This document shows, piece after piece, positions 21,421-34,064 of a stretch of 64,000 bases of DNA. Position 1 is the stretch's first letter, and every line of letters starts with the position of its first letter. The notes beneath the pieces are model-generated. The model had not been told where the DNA came from and did not search any database. It saw nothing but the letters and a program-made list of their open reading frames with translations. This stretch comes from Neckera pumila (lineage: Eukaryota > Streptophyta > Bryopsida > Hypnales > Neckeraceae). The position numbers and the translations under genes are program-made. The stretch is from positions 250,501-314,500 of the forward strand of contig OZ018412.1 of the NCBI GenBank assembly GCA_963969595.1. The letters are read 5' to 3'.

Positions 21421-23233
21421 CACTACAAAAAAAAGGGCACTAATTAATACAAAATCAACGCATTTATATTGATTACAACAAAAAAAATTTAGGCTAAGTT
21501 GATTTGCAATTCTCTAAACATCAATCAAGATAATTTGGTTGATTTGATCAAAATGAAAATTTGCTCAGTTGATTTGGCAGTCTTCTAAACATCATTTCAT
21601 TTTCCTACATATTATAGTAGTGGGGCACGATTGGCAGAAAATAATTATTTAAAAATAAGCCAAAAAATAAATAAAATGAACAAAAAATTGTCAATATTAG
21701 CAAAATTAAACAACCAAGACATTGGAGAAAAAACAAATCCTCCAGAGGGTTGCTCCAGCATTAGAAAAAAAATTAGCCCTCTGAAGGGTTGCTCTAGATT
21801 GACATGCCAAGCTATTTCAAGCTTGGCCTATCAATTTGAAAAAGTACCCCCGGTGAGTAGTTGCTCACCAAAACAATCAGTTTTTTTTTTGTTGTTTTTT
21901 TTTAAATATTTTTTAAAATTAAAAAAAATATATATATATATATATTATTAAATTTTTACTCGTAAAATTAGATTTTTTTGCCATTGTCACTACAGTTTCA
22001 ACTCGGTGGAAATAGAGAAAAAATAAATTTTCAGCCCCGAAAAACAAAATTTAAAGATATTTCTGAGGAGCAGCCCTATTCCTGATGGCTTGAAATTTTC
22101 TCTAACGATGTTGTAAAAAATTAAAATTTACCAATGTTAGCAAGAAAGTCCAAAATAAAGTACAATGACTATTTACCATCACGTACTTTCTAAATGGCAT
22201 GGTGAAGGATTCACTTTATTTAGATTTAGTGAGTATGTAGGGTAGAGAGGTTGTTTTTATAAAAAAGATATGGGACAATTTGAAGATGAGAGCTTCAAAT
22301 AACTTTTTTCAAAAAACTTTGAATTATGAAAAGTTGTAAAATAAAGCCCACATTCATCTCTAGTAATCCATTTGAGATTTTGAGCCTCAAATAAAAAATA
22401 ATGAACAAATTTCAAAGAGGATGTTTGAAAATGTCCCAAAAAATCTCCCTTCCAACTCCTCTTTAAATTTTGACTATAACTTTCAATTGGAGGCTCAAAA
22501 TCTCAAACAAATTTTTGGAGATGAAAGTTAGTTTGATTTTACACATTACTTTAGTTTGATTTTACACATTACCTTGGTTCAAATTTTTTTGAAAAAGTTA
22601 TTCTAGTTTACCTAAATGAGATCTAAAATTTTATTTTTTAATCACAATTCCTACTTTTTGACTTAATTATGAGTGGTTGAGGTCTTACTAATCCTAATTT
22701 ATATATTCTATATGGATTGTCTTTCTTCCTACCACTCTACTTTTATAAAGAGCTTGTCTTCTCAGTTCTTTGAACACCAAGGTAAATGGTAGTCAAGGTT
22801 CAATTGCTAAATATATTGAAGTACTTTGAATATAGTGTTGAATTTTCTTAAACTAAAATTTAAAGTATAGAATCTACTTTGGAAATTTTAATTAGTTTTT
22901 TGATATGTGGTTGTGGGTTCAAATCCTACTGGCAGTCATGGCGTTTAGTGATGTGGCAGTCCAATCCACGTGGTGGGTTAGTTGACATGCCAACCTTGCT
23001 TATGTAGCCCCTTTAGTTTAGCATTGGCACTCCTATCTACATGGGAGTCCACATAGTGGGTATTGCCTATGTGGTAGTCCACTTGGAATAATAACATTTT
23101 TTTTTAAAAATTTGACTAAATCTAGAAATAAAAGCAACATAGAAGTCTTGATTGTTGTCCAAAAGAAAATGTCCTAATCAACATACAATTTTAAGTTTTC
23201 TTATTGAATTAGACCAAAAAAATTCTAGTAGTG
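21421..23233. mobile_element. Probable second CACTA-type element (partial or rearranged)
   Basis: The left boundary CACTACAAAAAAAAGGGCAC and right boundary AAAATTCTAGTAGTG are CACTA-like, and the interior holds a hairpin homologous to the one in the 15988-17870 element. Near the left end a subterminal pair repeats GTTGATTTG...TCTAAACATCA. The termini match each other only over about seven bases, and no target duplication is seen. Alternatively 21421-21622, which ends in ATAGTAGTG, is a separate 0.2-kb element and the larger one has lost its left end. Confidence 0.45.
22297..22608. repeat. Hairpin-forming inverted repeat, second copy
   Basis: Arms of roughly 120-145 bases (22297-22418 and 22464-22608) are imperfect inverted copies around a 45-base loop. 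The right arm carries a local tandem duplication of a 24-base unit (AGTTTGATTTTACACATTAC plus four bases). The arms share sequence with the 16.4-kb hairpin, for example GAGATGAAAGTTAGTTTGAT against GAGGTGAAAGTTAGTTTGAT. Confidence 0.75.
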
Positions 23234-24334
23234 TCCACTTTCACACGTGAAGATAAAATTCTTGAACAATCCTTCCAAAAATTGAGTTTGGCATAGAATC
23301 TTGTTGTACCACTCATCATCCTTTTCATGCCCCCTAATTTTGGATTCACTATTGAAATCTCACCATTCTAACAACTCATTGAATAAGCAACAATGGTAGT
23401 ATAAAGAATAGCCTTGAATACATGTATGAATAGTAGCCCACATATGGTTGAGTGTTGGATATTCCGCCTCTCGGTGGGGACTTGACAAGCATGGAGCTAA
23501 ACCATGGGACACTTGGTGAATCAAATTTGCTAAATAATGGTGTGGATGCTCTAAGAACTTGTTCATTTTGGGTCCAACTATCACTAAGAAGGTTGAGGGA
23601 GTGACACCTATTCAAACTCAGTCTTCACATGCAACTTCTATTGATGCAAAGCCTCTTTCTTGCAAACCAAACTCTAAAGCCAAAAAATCCTCTAAATCTA
23701 AAGTAAGCTAGCCCATTTTTGCCAACTATCTAATTCTATCATTCTACTTTTGGCTCCATTTCCGTCCAAAAACTAATCCAAATCCATTCATTTTTTTGAT
23801 ATAATCACCTACATTGATGCAAACATGGGCTAGCTTGTCAACCTTTTAATGGTGAATACTTAAATATCATTAAACACATAGAAGAGAGGTTATAGGTCGT
23901 TTATAGAATACTCATGACTCCACCCCGGACTCCACTCTATGAGCACTTTTATAACCCTTAAAAGACATTGCAAGCACTTCAGGTATTTTGAAAGTCAAAA
24001 CTTGAAATTTCATATAGTTCTTTATTATAAATCATTTTAAGCTCAAGTAAGAAAATGTAGCTTTAGTATTCTATTTTTTTATTCCATTTTAATTTTTTTC
24101 AAAATTTTCAAAATTTTCATTTTTGTGACACTTCAAAGAGAGCATTTTGGAAGCTCAAAATACACCACCTTTTGAACTTTTACTATTGAATTTCTCTTGG
24201 AGTGAGCTCAAAAAATACATCAATTACACCATGATGTTTGTTACTATTATTTCCATTTTTCTTGAATTTTTTATATTATTTAAAGTATTTTTGTCATTAT
24301 TATGATTTTTATAAAGACATTTCTTTAAAAAATT
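23234..24334. other. AT-rich intergenic DNA with an unassigned minus-strand frame
   Basis: A minus-strand frame at 23360-23584 is more balanced in composition than its surroundings and may be a transposon-protein remnant, but no family motif is recognised. The rest is AT-rich with nothing assignable. Confidence 0.3.
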
Positions 24335-24414
24335 GTAATAAAATTCAATTTGATGTTTTAAATTATGAAAAAATGTAATAAAATTCAATTTGATGTTTTA
24401 AATTATGAAAAAAT
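24335..24414 (+). repeat. Exact 40-base tandem duplication
   Basis: The 40-base unit starting GTAATAAAATTCAATTTGAT is present twice in direct succession (24335-24374 and 24375-24414), essentially without change. It lies just before the AT microsatellite. Confidence 0.9.
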
Positions 24415-24429
24415 GAGATAAAAATTTAG

Positions 24430-24533
<104 letters not shown>

Positions 24534-24828
24534 ACATGTGAAAATATTGGATTTTGGAAATGTGTGTTTCATGTACAAATCTATTGAAATTTGACCAAGC
24601 CTGAACACAAAATGTCCTTCAAGAGATAATTTTAGTGCAGGCCACTTCAAAAATTTACAAAAATTACAATTTTAATCGTAAAATTATAATTCCACTTGGA
24701 TTTGATTTGTGAAACAAGCACACCCCTTGAAAAATATGTGCCCCTCTTGGAGTTGGTCCCAAGATGTTCAGATTGCCAATCAGGGTGATAATAGGCTTGT
24801 CTACCTTGCTGCTACGCCTACCATGGTT

Positions 24829-24903
24829 GACACCCGGTCAATGCTCCGGACACCCGGTCAATGCTCTGGACACCCGGTCAATGCTCCGGACACCTGGTCT
24901 TGG
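24829..24903 (+). repeat. 20-base minisatellite GACACCCGGTCAATGCTCCG
   Basis: Three full copies and a partial fourth of GACACCCGGTCAATGCTCCG stand head to tail; the second copy differs by one base and the last is cut short. They lie at the abrupt change from AT-rich to balanced composition upstream of the ENTH gene. The overlapping reading frames are probably not coding. Confidence 0.95.
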
Positions 24904-26114
24904 AATGCGAACCTACGAGAGCGAGAGCGTGGAAAGCCAAGTGGAAGCTCCCCCGAGGCCCCGAGGGAGAACCCCCTCCGCAGTCCGCAGTCCGCACCTC
25001 CCCCAAGGTGACAGACAGACAGACAGACAGGATTGGCTGTAACTATGCCTTCGACGACTGGACTTCAGTTCAGTTGTTCTGACGGACGTTTCGTTTCATT
25101 TCGTTAAGCTTACAGTTACAGTACTTTCCTTATGGACACTCCGGAGAAAGCATGGCACTGACAAAAGCGAAGGAACGAATTTAAGATAAGTGTGAGTACC
25201 TTAGTGGGAAAAAGTCAGTGCTGCCAGTTGTAGTGTACAGTACAGCACAGCGAGCTGCTGGTTCATTATGTGAGGCTGCCCAGGCATCACGCCCATGATC
25301 CTACGTCCCAAATTAGCTGCTTCCAACACCTTCAGGAGTTCAGGCCATTTATGACCAGGTGGCTCCCTCGCACCGTGGGAGCTCCTGGAAGCCGATTGGA
25401 AGCTGACCTTAGCTGAGCTGAGCTGAGGAGCGTGCCTGGACTCATTCATAACTTAAGTTACGGCCACAGATTCCACGTCTAGTGAGGACAGATTCGAGAA
25501 TGACGCTCGCATTCTGTGGTGGAGTTAATGTCATCCGACCTCGCTAGCTCGCTCGCTCGCTCATGGGATATATTGGGAGAGGATGCGGCTCTGGCTTCAG
25601 CTGTCGTCCTTGAGGCTTTGGAGTCTCCGGGAAGGGGGAGGAGGGAGTTGTTGTAGAGAGAGTGAACGGGTCAACTTAGTGAGGAATTGGGGTCTGGAGA
25701 CCAAGGAGTGGGAAATTAGTCCTTGAGAGAATCATTCTTTGACTGGCCCAAGACTGGTTCTTGCAGGGACCCAAGTCACCCAATTATCTGTTTAGAAATA
25801 GGACCCATAGTTTGCGAGTCTGGGCCGCCTAAGTTGACGATGACTTTGTTTGCTTCACTTTCAACTTGTGATGATTCTAGGTAGTCTCGAGAGATGTGGA
25901 GTAATCATTTTGGGTACGAAGAGCCGGATTTAAGTTTTCGTCAAAATTTTAATGCAATTCGAAGTGGGAGGATCAGTGGCAGGAGACCCTAAATTCTAAA
26001 CCGGCTTTCAAACTTGCTTTTTGGAAGGGATGGGGTCTTAAGAACATGGTTCAAGTGAGAGCAGACCTTTTAATTCTGGATTGATTCTACAGCACATCGA
26101 GCTAGCTGGAGAGG
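24904..26114 (+). promoter_or_regulatory. Upstream and leader region of the ENTH gene
   Basis: Balanced composition with simple repeats: (GACA)5 at about 25010-25029 and GCTC repeats at about 25540-25563. No coding frame with domain signatures is present. An in-frame TAG at 26103-26105 precedes the ENTH start codon. The promoter and any leader intron must lie here, but no clear TATA box was identified. Confidence 0.4.
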
Positions 26115-28856
26115 ATGGACAATATTCGGAACGGCTTTAGATTGGGTCATCTAGAGAGCCTGAAAAACAAAGCCTCTTATTTGCTGAAAGACAGTCTCAA
26201 AATTGCACGTCTTGCTTTGGTGGACGTCAGCAATGCAGAATTGTAAGCCTCCTTTTCTCGTCACACTTGTCACCGTGCAGTTTTAAGGTTATTTTTGTGA
26301 CCAGAATGTCACTCTCGGATACATTCTAAAGCATGAACCTTGGCTATTCGAGAACGTGCTCACTTTTTATTAAAGACTTGGTAAAGCATTTATTGAGTGC
26401 AATTTTTTTGCTTTAGCCGTGGAAGGTACCCATTGATTTTACGGCAGGCTAGCTTGCAAAAAAGCGCTATGCTCTGACCATTGTATTTTGAGCAATACAT
26501 TTGACCCATTGCGATTGAAATGACTGATTGTGTAGGAGAACTGAAGAGGCGACGAATGCTGATGAATGGGGGCCGACCACAACTCAGATGGCTGAGATCT
26601 CATGTAGTATCAATAACTCTGAAGAATATTTGCGTATTGTGCACGTCCTTCATGAAAGGTAAGTTTATAATTAGTAAAATGCTTGCCATCAACTATGTAA
26701 CACTATTTTAGCTCAAGTTGTCAAACTCTAGGTAAATGAAAGTCAGCTTGACTGGTAGAAAGAATTATAATAGAATCAAAATCAATCCAGCTTTGGGGGA
26801 TGTAGGTCAAATGGGCTATAGAGTGTTAAGGTTGAGTTCACATTCTGCTTTGCATGATTCCTAATCCTGGCAACCTTTAGAGTTTGTTCAAGGATTGACA
26901 TTGTGTTGATGGTACAGATTCGCTCTCAACACCCAAAAATTCTGGAGACAAATTCACAAGTCGCTAATTCTTCTGGAATATCTTTTGTGCCATGGTCCTG
27001 AGGATTTAGTCATGGAGTTTCGCCAAGACAAGAGTCGCATTGAGGAGTTTACACGCTTTGTCTATGTGGACTTGAATGAGTAAGCTCCAGCATTACTCAA
27101 GTATCTCAATTTGAGTTGACATGCGAATAGTGGGTGTCATGATAGGATGCTGGATCGGTTATTCAATTTCTAACTTTAATGAAGGAGAGAGTACCACGTC
27201 CTCAAAACCTGACGATTGTCAAAAACTTACGTGAATAACTCAAAAGACATTTGAGATCTTCCCTTCCGTTGTGCCAAGGAGGTTTCATATTGCATTATCT
27301 ATTAGTTATGTCAAAGCTTCTTCTCAGTTAGCTCCTGTCATTGTGCGCTATGTACTTCACCGAGTTTTCTCTACAACGGTTCACTATCCTGTCATGTCAA
27401 TATGTCTCAAATGTTTGTGTTCGAATAACAGTCTCACATTTTTTCTGCTGCAGGATTGACAGGGGTTCAGCTGTTCGAAGAAGAGCGAAGCACGTACTGC
27501 ATGTCCTAATGGACGAGTCTTTCTACAAGAAGGAGCGCAGTCGAGCTCAGAAAATCTCTAGAGGCATCTCTGGTTTTGGTAATGAATCTTTGCGTGATCG
27601 TCATCATCACCACCATCACCAATCAACTCATTCCAAATTTCTTCATGGTTTTGTTCCTCGCAGTCAATCTGCTTCCAGCTTATCAGAGAACCGTCTCGGA
27701 GCAGGCTCAATATCACTGTTGCAGGGGGATGAAGAGGATCAATTCAACAGTAAACCAGATGCCAGAGAATCGTGCAGAAGCTCACACGCGCCCGATGGCG
27801 AGTTCTGTTCGCCAAGCACAAGTGACTCATCCAGCTGGAAAACCTTTTCAGTGAGTGTACTTACCTTCAGTATGGACCTAGTTGGTGAACCAGCTCCAAT
27901 TGCAATCTTCTATCATTTAAGGACTGTAGTATCCAACTATCCCGCGGGCTCAGTTAAGGGGTCATTTTCTGGTTTGTTGAGGTTATATGCCGCATTGCCG
28001 CTATTTGTTATGGAGCCTTTGGTTCACGAAAAAGTGAGATCTTAATGCTCACAATTGCATGCCAAGTTTACATGTATGTCCAGTAATCATCGCAAGACTC
28101 TAGTTCTTGATTGGTTACAATCTCAAAAACGTCTGTCTTGCATACTGAACAGATGTGTTACTTTTTAGTTCTCTACAACAGAGAGGGTTACATGGCATAC
28201 CCTCATGGTGCAGGGCGATTGGAAAGAGTGAAGGTGGTTCAGAGCCATAACCCCTCCCTCTAATCACGTTTTGAGAGAGTCGTAGATCTTCAGAGTTCCC
28301 ATCCTTGATCTAATTTAGAGGAGTGGGTCCAATAATGAACTCGCTGCTACGCAGCTCGTTTGGTTATCGAGTACATGAGCTAGCGATTTCTTGGGATTCT
28401 GTCCTTAACCAAAAAAGTGAAATCTCAACGCTCACAATGGCAGCTGTTTATGTCCAACAACCATCTCAAGCCTCCACGACGTTTTGACCACCTATCTAAT
28501 GCTTACCCTCTAATGTAAAAGGCAATTTTCAATTGCTGCAGGGATCGTCTGGTGTGGAGAGCGCAAGTGCAAGTGGTCGTTCAGAAGACTCCACCTGCGG
28601 TAATGTGAACACGAAGGAAGAATCGCCAACACATATCTCGTCATTCCCGAAGACCTCTCAGATTCTGGACATGGATAGCGTTGCGTCTGGGCTTGAGAAG
28701 AATAGCAGGACTCCTTCACTGCAGAGGTTGCCACCTCCTCCGCCAGTAGCTGGGTACAAAGGTGTCAAGCCCCAGGCTTCAAGAGTGCAAAGTAAACTGC
28801 CACCAAAGAGTGCGAGAAATGATCATGGAAATGCTCCAGATCTTATCAGCATTTGA
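26115..28856 (+). CDS. ENTH-domain protein, plant epsin-like (clathrin-linked vesicle trafficking)
   Basis: Five GT-AG exons keep the frame: 26115-26242, 26536-26658, 26918-27079, 27454-27850 and 28542-28856, giving about 374 residues. The ENTH domain covers roughly residues 15-165 and shows the hallmarks EEATNADEWGPTTTQMAEI, RQIHKSLILLEYLLCHG, IEEFTRFVYVD and VRRRAKHVLHVLMD. ENTH domains bind membrane phosphoinositides and help recruit clathrin and adaptors. The tail is long and unordered: a six-histidine run (residues 188-193), a serine-rich part, and a proline run (LPPPPPVAG) before the C-terminal PDLISI. No clear clathrin-box or NPF motif was seen, so its partners are open. The start is fixed by an upstream in-frame stop. 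The size and short tail resemble the small plant ENTH/VHS-like proteins rather than the large EPSIN1-3 class. Confidence 0.88.
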
Positions 28857-29624
28857 TTTGAATCGCAAACCTTTGCAGATTGACAGAATGTTTGGGCAAC
28901 TAGAGCTTAATTGCGGATAGCTTCTTGCTGTCCTAGGCCGCTGAATACAACATGGGGTGCTGAAAGAGTATGAGCTCTGAATCCAAGAATAGAGGCGATT
29001 CTGTCTCGAGACTTGAAAAGTCTACGCATGGTGAAGTATTTTGGAGACAGGATTTTGGGATCGTGTGGGACCAAGATTGGAAAGAACTAGTGAAACCTCG
29101 GAGCACAAATTGCCGGCTAGCTCTAAACCTCCTGGTTTGACTCTAGGAGGAATCTATCCTTGTTACTGCACTAGCCCATTGACATCATACATTTCATGGC
29201 ATCCAATATGTGAACAGCTTGTTTATATTTTTACTCGGGTAATCCACCTAATTCCATTTCAGGTCACCATTGTGTGCTAACACTCAATGTTACATTCTGT
29301 GATATTCTCACTACTATGGTCACGTTCATGGGCTTTGCATGACAGTGTTTTGATACATTTGATGATTGCACAGAAGAGTACTCAAGAAAGGATGTGAGCC
29401 GAAAGTTAGAGCAAATTTACAATGTTTAAAGTTTTTAGTTAGAAGGCTTGAAAATGGGGCGCTTCCTATGATCAGCAAACCGTCCAACTTCAACGGTATA
29501 ATTACAAACTTCAAAGCTCAGCCTTCGAATATACATTCAAAATTGTACAGAAATAATGTTGGTACTTCACAGAAATATAACATGCCTACATGCCTACACA
29601 GAGCTCCAAAAATCCAAGAATCTC
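28857..29624. other. Convergent intergenic region between the ENTH and GH31 genes
   Basis: The two genes end towards each other about 770 bases apart, so both polyadenylation sites lie here. No other gene is supported; the frames at 29041-29280 and 29366-29665 look accidental. Confidence 0.5.
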
Positions 29625-32600
29625 TTACTCGAAAGTCCAAGTTATATCGAAATCTTCTCCGATGAGAAGCCCCAGACCAGAAAGCTCCAGCGTCTGATCA
29701 TTCTGCACGACTTTCACGGGCAGATTCTGCTTCTGAACTTGCACTGAACTTGGAGCAGAGCCGACACCCAAGACCACAATGCGGTCCACAATCCAGCCTT
29801 CCTTCAATGCATACTCCCCATGCACAACATGTGATTTGAGAGTACTCTCGTTGCCCGACACCACGACCTCGAAGCTTACGTAACTAGACTGGTGCGCTTG
29901 CAGGATCATGTCAATCTCCTCACCATTGTCGAGAAACACATGACCTGATGCAGAGCTCAGCAAAGAATCGCTTTGTAGAGCAACCACCAAAGTAAAGGGA
30001 GTCTTGCGCACCGCATCTGATGTCAATGCGCCCTCCTGCATGGGGATGATAGCCCCCGCGTGGACGTGCACGTTGATCGCATCCCACGGTGCTTGCAAAG
30101 TGAAATTTCCACCAGTGCTGACGATCTGGGAATGATCAAACATGTTGTACCAGGTGCCTTTGGGGAAGTAAGCCTCCACTGAAGTTGCATTTGCGGTGAT
30201 CACAGGTGAAACGAGAATGTGGTTCCCAAGGAGGAACTGGTATGAAACCTCCAGTGCGTTGGAGTCGGTTGAAAACGCGAAGAACAGAGGTCTGACCATG
30301 GGGTAACCCTTGATGTGCGCCTCGTAGTTCAACGTGTAGTAATATGGCAGTAGTTGGTACCTCAACCCGAGAGCTTTCCTCGCTGAGACCGTGGTTTTGG
30401 GGAACAAGTAGAGCTCCTTGCCTGCGTTGTCTCTCACCGAGTGAGCCCGTGAGAACGGGTGAAACGCACCAGTTTGGATCCAGCGGCTGCACATCTCGTC
30501 GGGAGCCATGTCGTAGAACCCGCAGATGTCGGCTCCCACCATGGGGATCCCAGCTATACCGGAGTTCATCACCGAGACGATGGAATACGCAATGTCGGGG
30601 TATGTGGCCTTGTTGTCACCTGTCCAGTGGGCTGTGTGGGCACCTGAACCAACAAAAGTAGAGCGAGACAGCAGGAATGGCCTCTTCTTCCGCACAGTGA
30701 TGAGCGCTACCTTGGTGGCGATGGACTCCGCTAAGCCATACAAGCTGTGCGCGTCATACTCCAGGGTGCCGTCGTAGTGCCGGGCAGTCATGGCAGCCGT
30801 GAGGTGGCCTATAGTCTCGTAATTTCCGAAGTGATTGAGCTTGAAAGGTGGATCGTCAAAGTTGGTGTGCGTGTTGGTGCATTGCAGGTAGCATGCCGTC
30901 ACTCCGCCGAGAATGGTGCCGTTCCAAGTGCAGAACGTTCCGGTGCAGAAGTTGGAAATCTCATTCATGTCGATCCACATTCCATCGAAGGGCAATTGGT
31001 CGTGAAAGAGCTGCACCTCGTTCGTCCACCACGCGGTCGCGTTCGGGTTCAAGAAATCCGGGTACACCACCGGCCCCGGCCACACTTGCCCCATGTAGGG
31101 CTCCCCCTTGGCATTCTTCAGGAAGATGTCTTGCTCCAATCCGCGCGTGTAGGTTTTGTAGTCGCTGTAAGCAGAGCCAATGCCTGGTGCGCAGAACATA
31201 TATACCAAGTTTCTTCAAAATCCGTCTTGGAAAGAGGAATACATGATATTAAGAACGTACTACCAACAGAGAAAGCAAAGAAGTGTCAAAGAGAAAGTGG
31301 GTGGATCTTACCTGGATCAACGAGGATGACATAGTGCTGGTCATTGGTGTGCAAATAATCAACAAACGCTCGCCATTCATGTAATGGAAATCTTTCTTCG
31401 TCGTGCGTGAAATCCAAATACCTGTCCGAGTAGTCAATGTCATTCCACATCGTGTCCAACGGGATCTTCGCCTTCTTGAAATTCTCCACCACCGACTTCA
31501 TTATGGTTACGTTTCGGTACCCCCATCGGCACTGATGGAATCCTAAATTCATCAGCACAATCATGTGAGTTAGGGGCTGCAAGGAGGGAAACCCTAAAAC
31601 CCTGAACCCTATAAACTGCGTCCCTCAGTTCCATTCAGTTGCCAAGCAAGCAGTTCACCATGCACTTGTCACATAACTCGTACAATTATCCAGATCGAAT
31701 GTCTCGCAAGTGCCATCAAAGTACTTGTACATTTTTCATGATGCAAAATCAAAAGTTCTCAAAATGCTGCGCTGTAAGGAATACAAGGAGCTAAGTGTCT
31801 TCGGGATCCAATGTCTATAGACAGACTGCATAGCATGACCTAGCTAGTTGATTCTGGATCTGTAACCTTGAATCCAGTTGCAAGGCCTGTCAGGGATCGA
31901 TTCGCTCACCGAGCGCCCAGTAGGGCTGTGCAGCAGGTCGGCCCACCAGCTGCGTATACTGATCCACGACCTCCAAAGGACTGGGGCCGGGGAAGAAGTA
32001 GAAATCCAAGATGCCGCCAATCACGCGGAACGTGAGCGACTCATGGCCATAGCTCACTTCCATGCCATTGCTATTTAACAACAGCACGCCATGCGAGGAG
32101 CCCCCCTCTCGCACATCCAAGTAAAACGGCCACGCCCCGTACAGATCGATGTCCCCAAACAAAGCCGCGATGTCCGTCGCCCACAACGTGTACGCCTGCT
32201 CCAAAGGAACCCAATTGCAAGGTTGAATTCCAAGAAGATCGATCGAACCTCATTCAGGGGCCGAGATCTGGGGACATACAATTAATGCGCCAGAACCAAA
32301 ACTGGACCCACTCAATTGATCTTCAACTGCTACTTCGAAGGTCGAGGCTCCATTGACCCTACATTTGAAGTGTGGAAACACTTAAAATGAATCTATTGAC
32401 GTTTCATTATTTTTGGCAATTTATTTTTAATTTAACACAAACAAAATTAGTGTGCCAAATTTCAGATGGTGCAAAGTTTGTTTCTAGAGTGTTGTAGAAA
32501 ATTAAAGGTTCCAAGTTCACCTGTATGGTGAAAGGAACCTCTCCTTTAATTCCTGTTTGGTGAATGGAGGCTTTGCATTCTACGATTGAAGAATGGACTG

Positions 32601-33992
32601 ACTGACCTTGCCCTTCTTGAGCTTCAAGCCGTCCGGCCGACTGCTCTCCCCCAAGCCATACAGAGATGCCGTGCTGGGTAGCTGCGTGGAGATTTCGATG
32701 TACTGGTCCTTGAATACGAGCGGCTTGAAGGCATTGCTCCCCTCGGGCGGCGTGGAGTTGAACAGGACCTCGCCCGTGGCCACTCGCGTCACGGCGAACC
32801 CGAACGGCTGCGCGGTGTGCGTGATGACCAGCTGGGGATCCTCCTCCGGGGGGGCCAGCAAGGGGGAATTCACTGGGGACCGTGGAATCATACTCTGCGG
32901 GACCTCCCATCTGGGCTTGGAACCGTCGGAGATGTACACACGCAATTGCGTACTCTTCTCAATCCTGTACGCAACGAACCACCATCCACAATAAGCTAGC
33001 ATAGCTTGAATTCTGGGTTAGCAAGACGGATCTTTCAGCTAGTGATCACATTCTCACAGAGAGTCTATTCGTACTAGCTATGACGCATGCAATCCTTCGT
33101 ACATGTGGCTCAGTGTCCCCAGTAGAATGAATTGTTGTGGTTTCGGTTTCAGTAGAATGAATTATTGTTTGAGAAACGGTTAGGCCTGCAGTACTATAGC
33201 AGTAGAATATGTAGAGTTCAATTTCCTCTATTGTCGTAGTGATCACCCTATCTCCAGATTACTTACAGGCATCACAAGCCACGACTAGTGTGATGGCATG
33301 GGTCATTACAGTACGTATGCTAGCTTGACGCTTGGCAGTTTTATTCAATCCACACGCTACCCTCACATGGGAATTAATTGTGATGCATCATTGTGTGTTA
33401 TGCTTGACACTTAGTAATGTTCAAGCCTCACGCTGTTCCCACATTGGAAGTCAGTTGCTAATCATCCGCTTCAATGAGGTAGCAAATCAAAGGTAGTATA
33501 TATAAAGATTCAGTCATTGCAGAGCGTCACTTGTGCGTGGAGGCTTGCACATACTGAGATACTGTTGTTGATACCTGATTTGTAATTGTTGTTTACAGAT
33601 TTTGACATGCAATAACCAAAGTCCAAGAGCAGAATGGACACGGTTTTTTACTACCGGAACTGATATACAATTTCCGTTTGCTCCATTCTGATGCTCTGAT
33701 CATGCTCACGCTGTGCAGCAAGCACAAGATAGTGTTAGAGAGCAACAAACAAGCAGATTGAAGCTCACCTGACAATGAAGGTAAGCGGGGAAATATCAGC
33801 TCCCAGGGTGTCATTCCCGGAATCAGAGACAATCTCCAACTTCGCCTCAAACCCTTGTTGATTCGCATACTCCTTCACCACGGAAAGCAAATTATATCCT
33901 TTGCTTGCCTCAACTTGCAATCCTCCAGTCACTGCAATTACTGTAACCAAGCTAAATGTCCACCACACGCTCCTCATGACCTCCATCCTCAT
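29625..33992 (-). CDS. GH31 alpha-glucosidase (plant alpha-glucosidase/alpha-xylosidase clade)
   Basis: Five GT-AG exons on the minus strand (33992-33769, 32964-32607, 32195-31910, 31542-31312, 31183-29625) join in frame into about 885 residues, close to the usual 880-920 of plant members. An in-frame TAG stands directly before the ATG. The N-terminus is a signal peptide ([14 protein letters not shown], cleavage probably after LQVEA), so the enzyme is secreted or vacuolar. The catalytic nucleophile is Asp438 in [12 protein letters not shown] and the acid/base is Asp556 in [18 protein letters not shown] and FHQCRWGY are further family motifs. The substrate-region sequence [14 protein letters not shown] is closer to plant alpha-glucosidases than to the alpha-xylosidase XYL1, but activity on maltose-type or xyloglucan substrates is not decided. 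Several N-glycosylation sequons are present. Intron 1 is the longest, about 0.8 kb. Confidence 0.93.
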
Positions 33993-34056
33993 CTAATCTG
34001 CTGATCGAGGAGTCTATTGTTTGTGCCAAAGGCTGGAACTGATCAGTTTGGTGCAG

Positions 34057-34064
34057 TTTATATA
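34057..34064 (-). promoter_or_regulatory. Probable TATA box of the GH31 gene
   Basis: TATATAAA on the minus strand lies about 65 bases upstream of the GH31 start codon, at the correct side and spacing for a short leader. Confidence 0.6.

Noticed and set aside
21421..21622. Firm call of a separate 0.2-kb CACTA MITE
   Set aside because: Ends match over only about six bases and no 3-base target duplication is present. It is retained only as an alternative reading of the larger candidate.
24709..25082. Three overlapping plus-strand frames across the 20-base minisatellite
   Set aside because: All phases are open because of the repeat and GC-rich sequence. There is no domain, and the region is more likely promoter.
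30344..31334. Plus-strand frames of 105-195 codons opposite the GH31 gene
   Set aside because: They are antisense shadows of the long last exon, with no independent motifs.
31590..31615. Interstitial telomere repeat
   Set aside because: Only three imperfect CCCTAAA-like words occur inside an intron of the GH31 gene. This is at most a telo-box-like motif.
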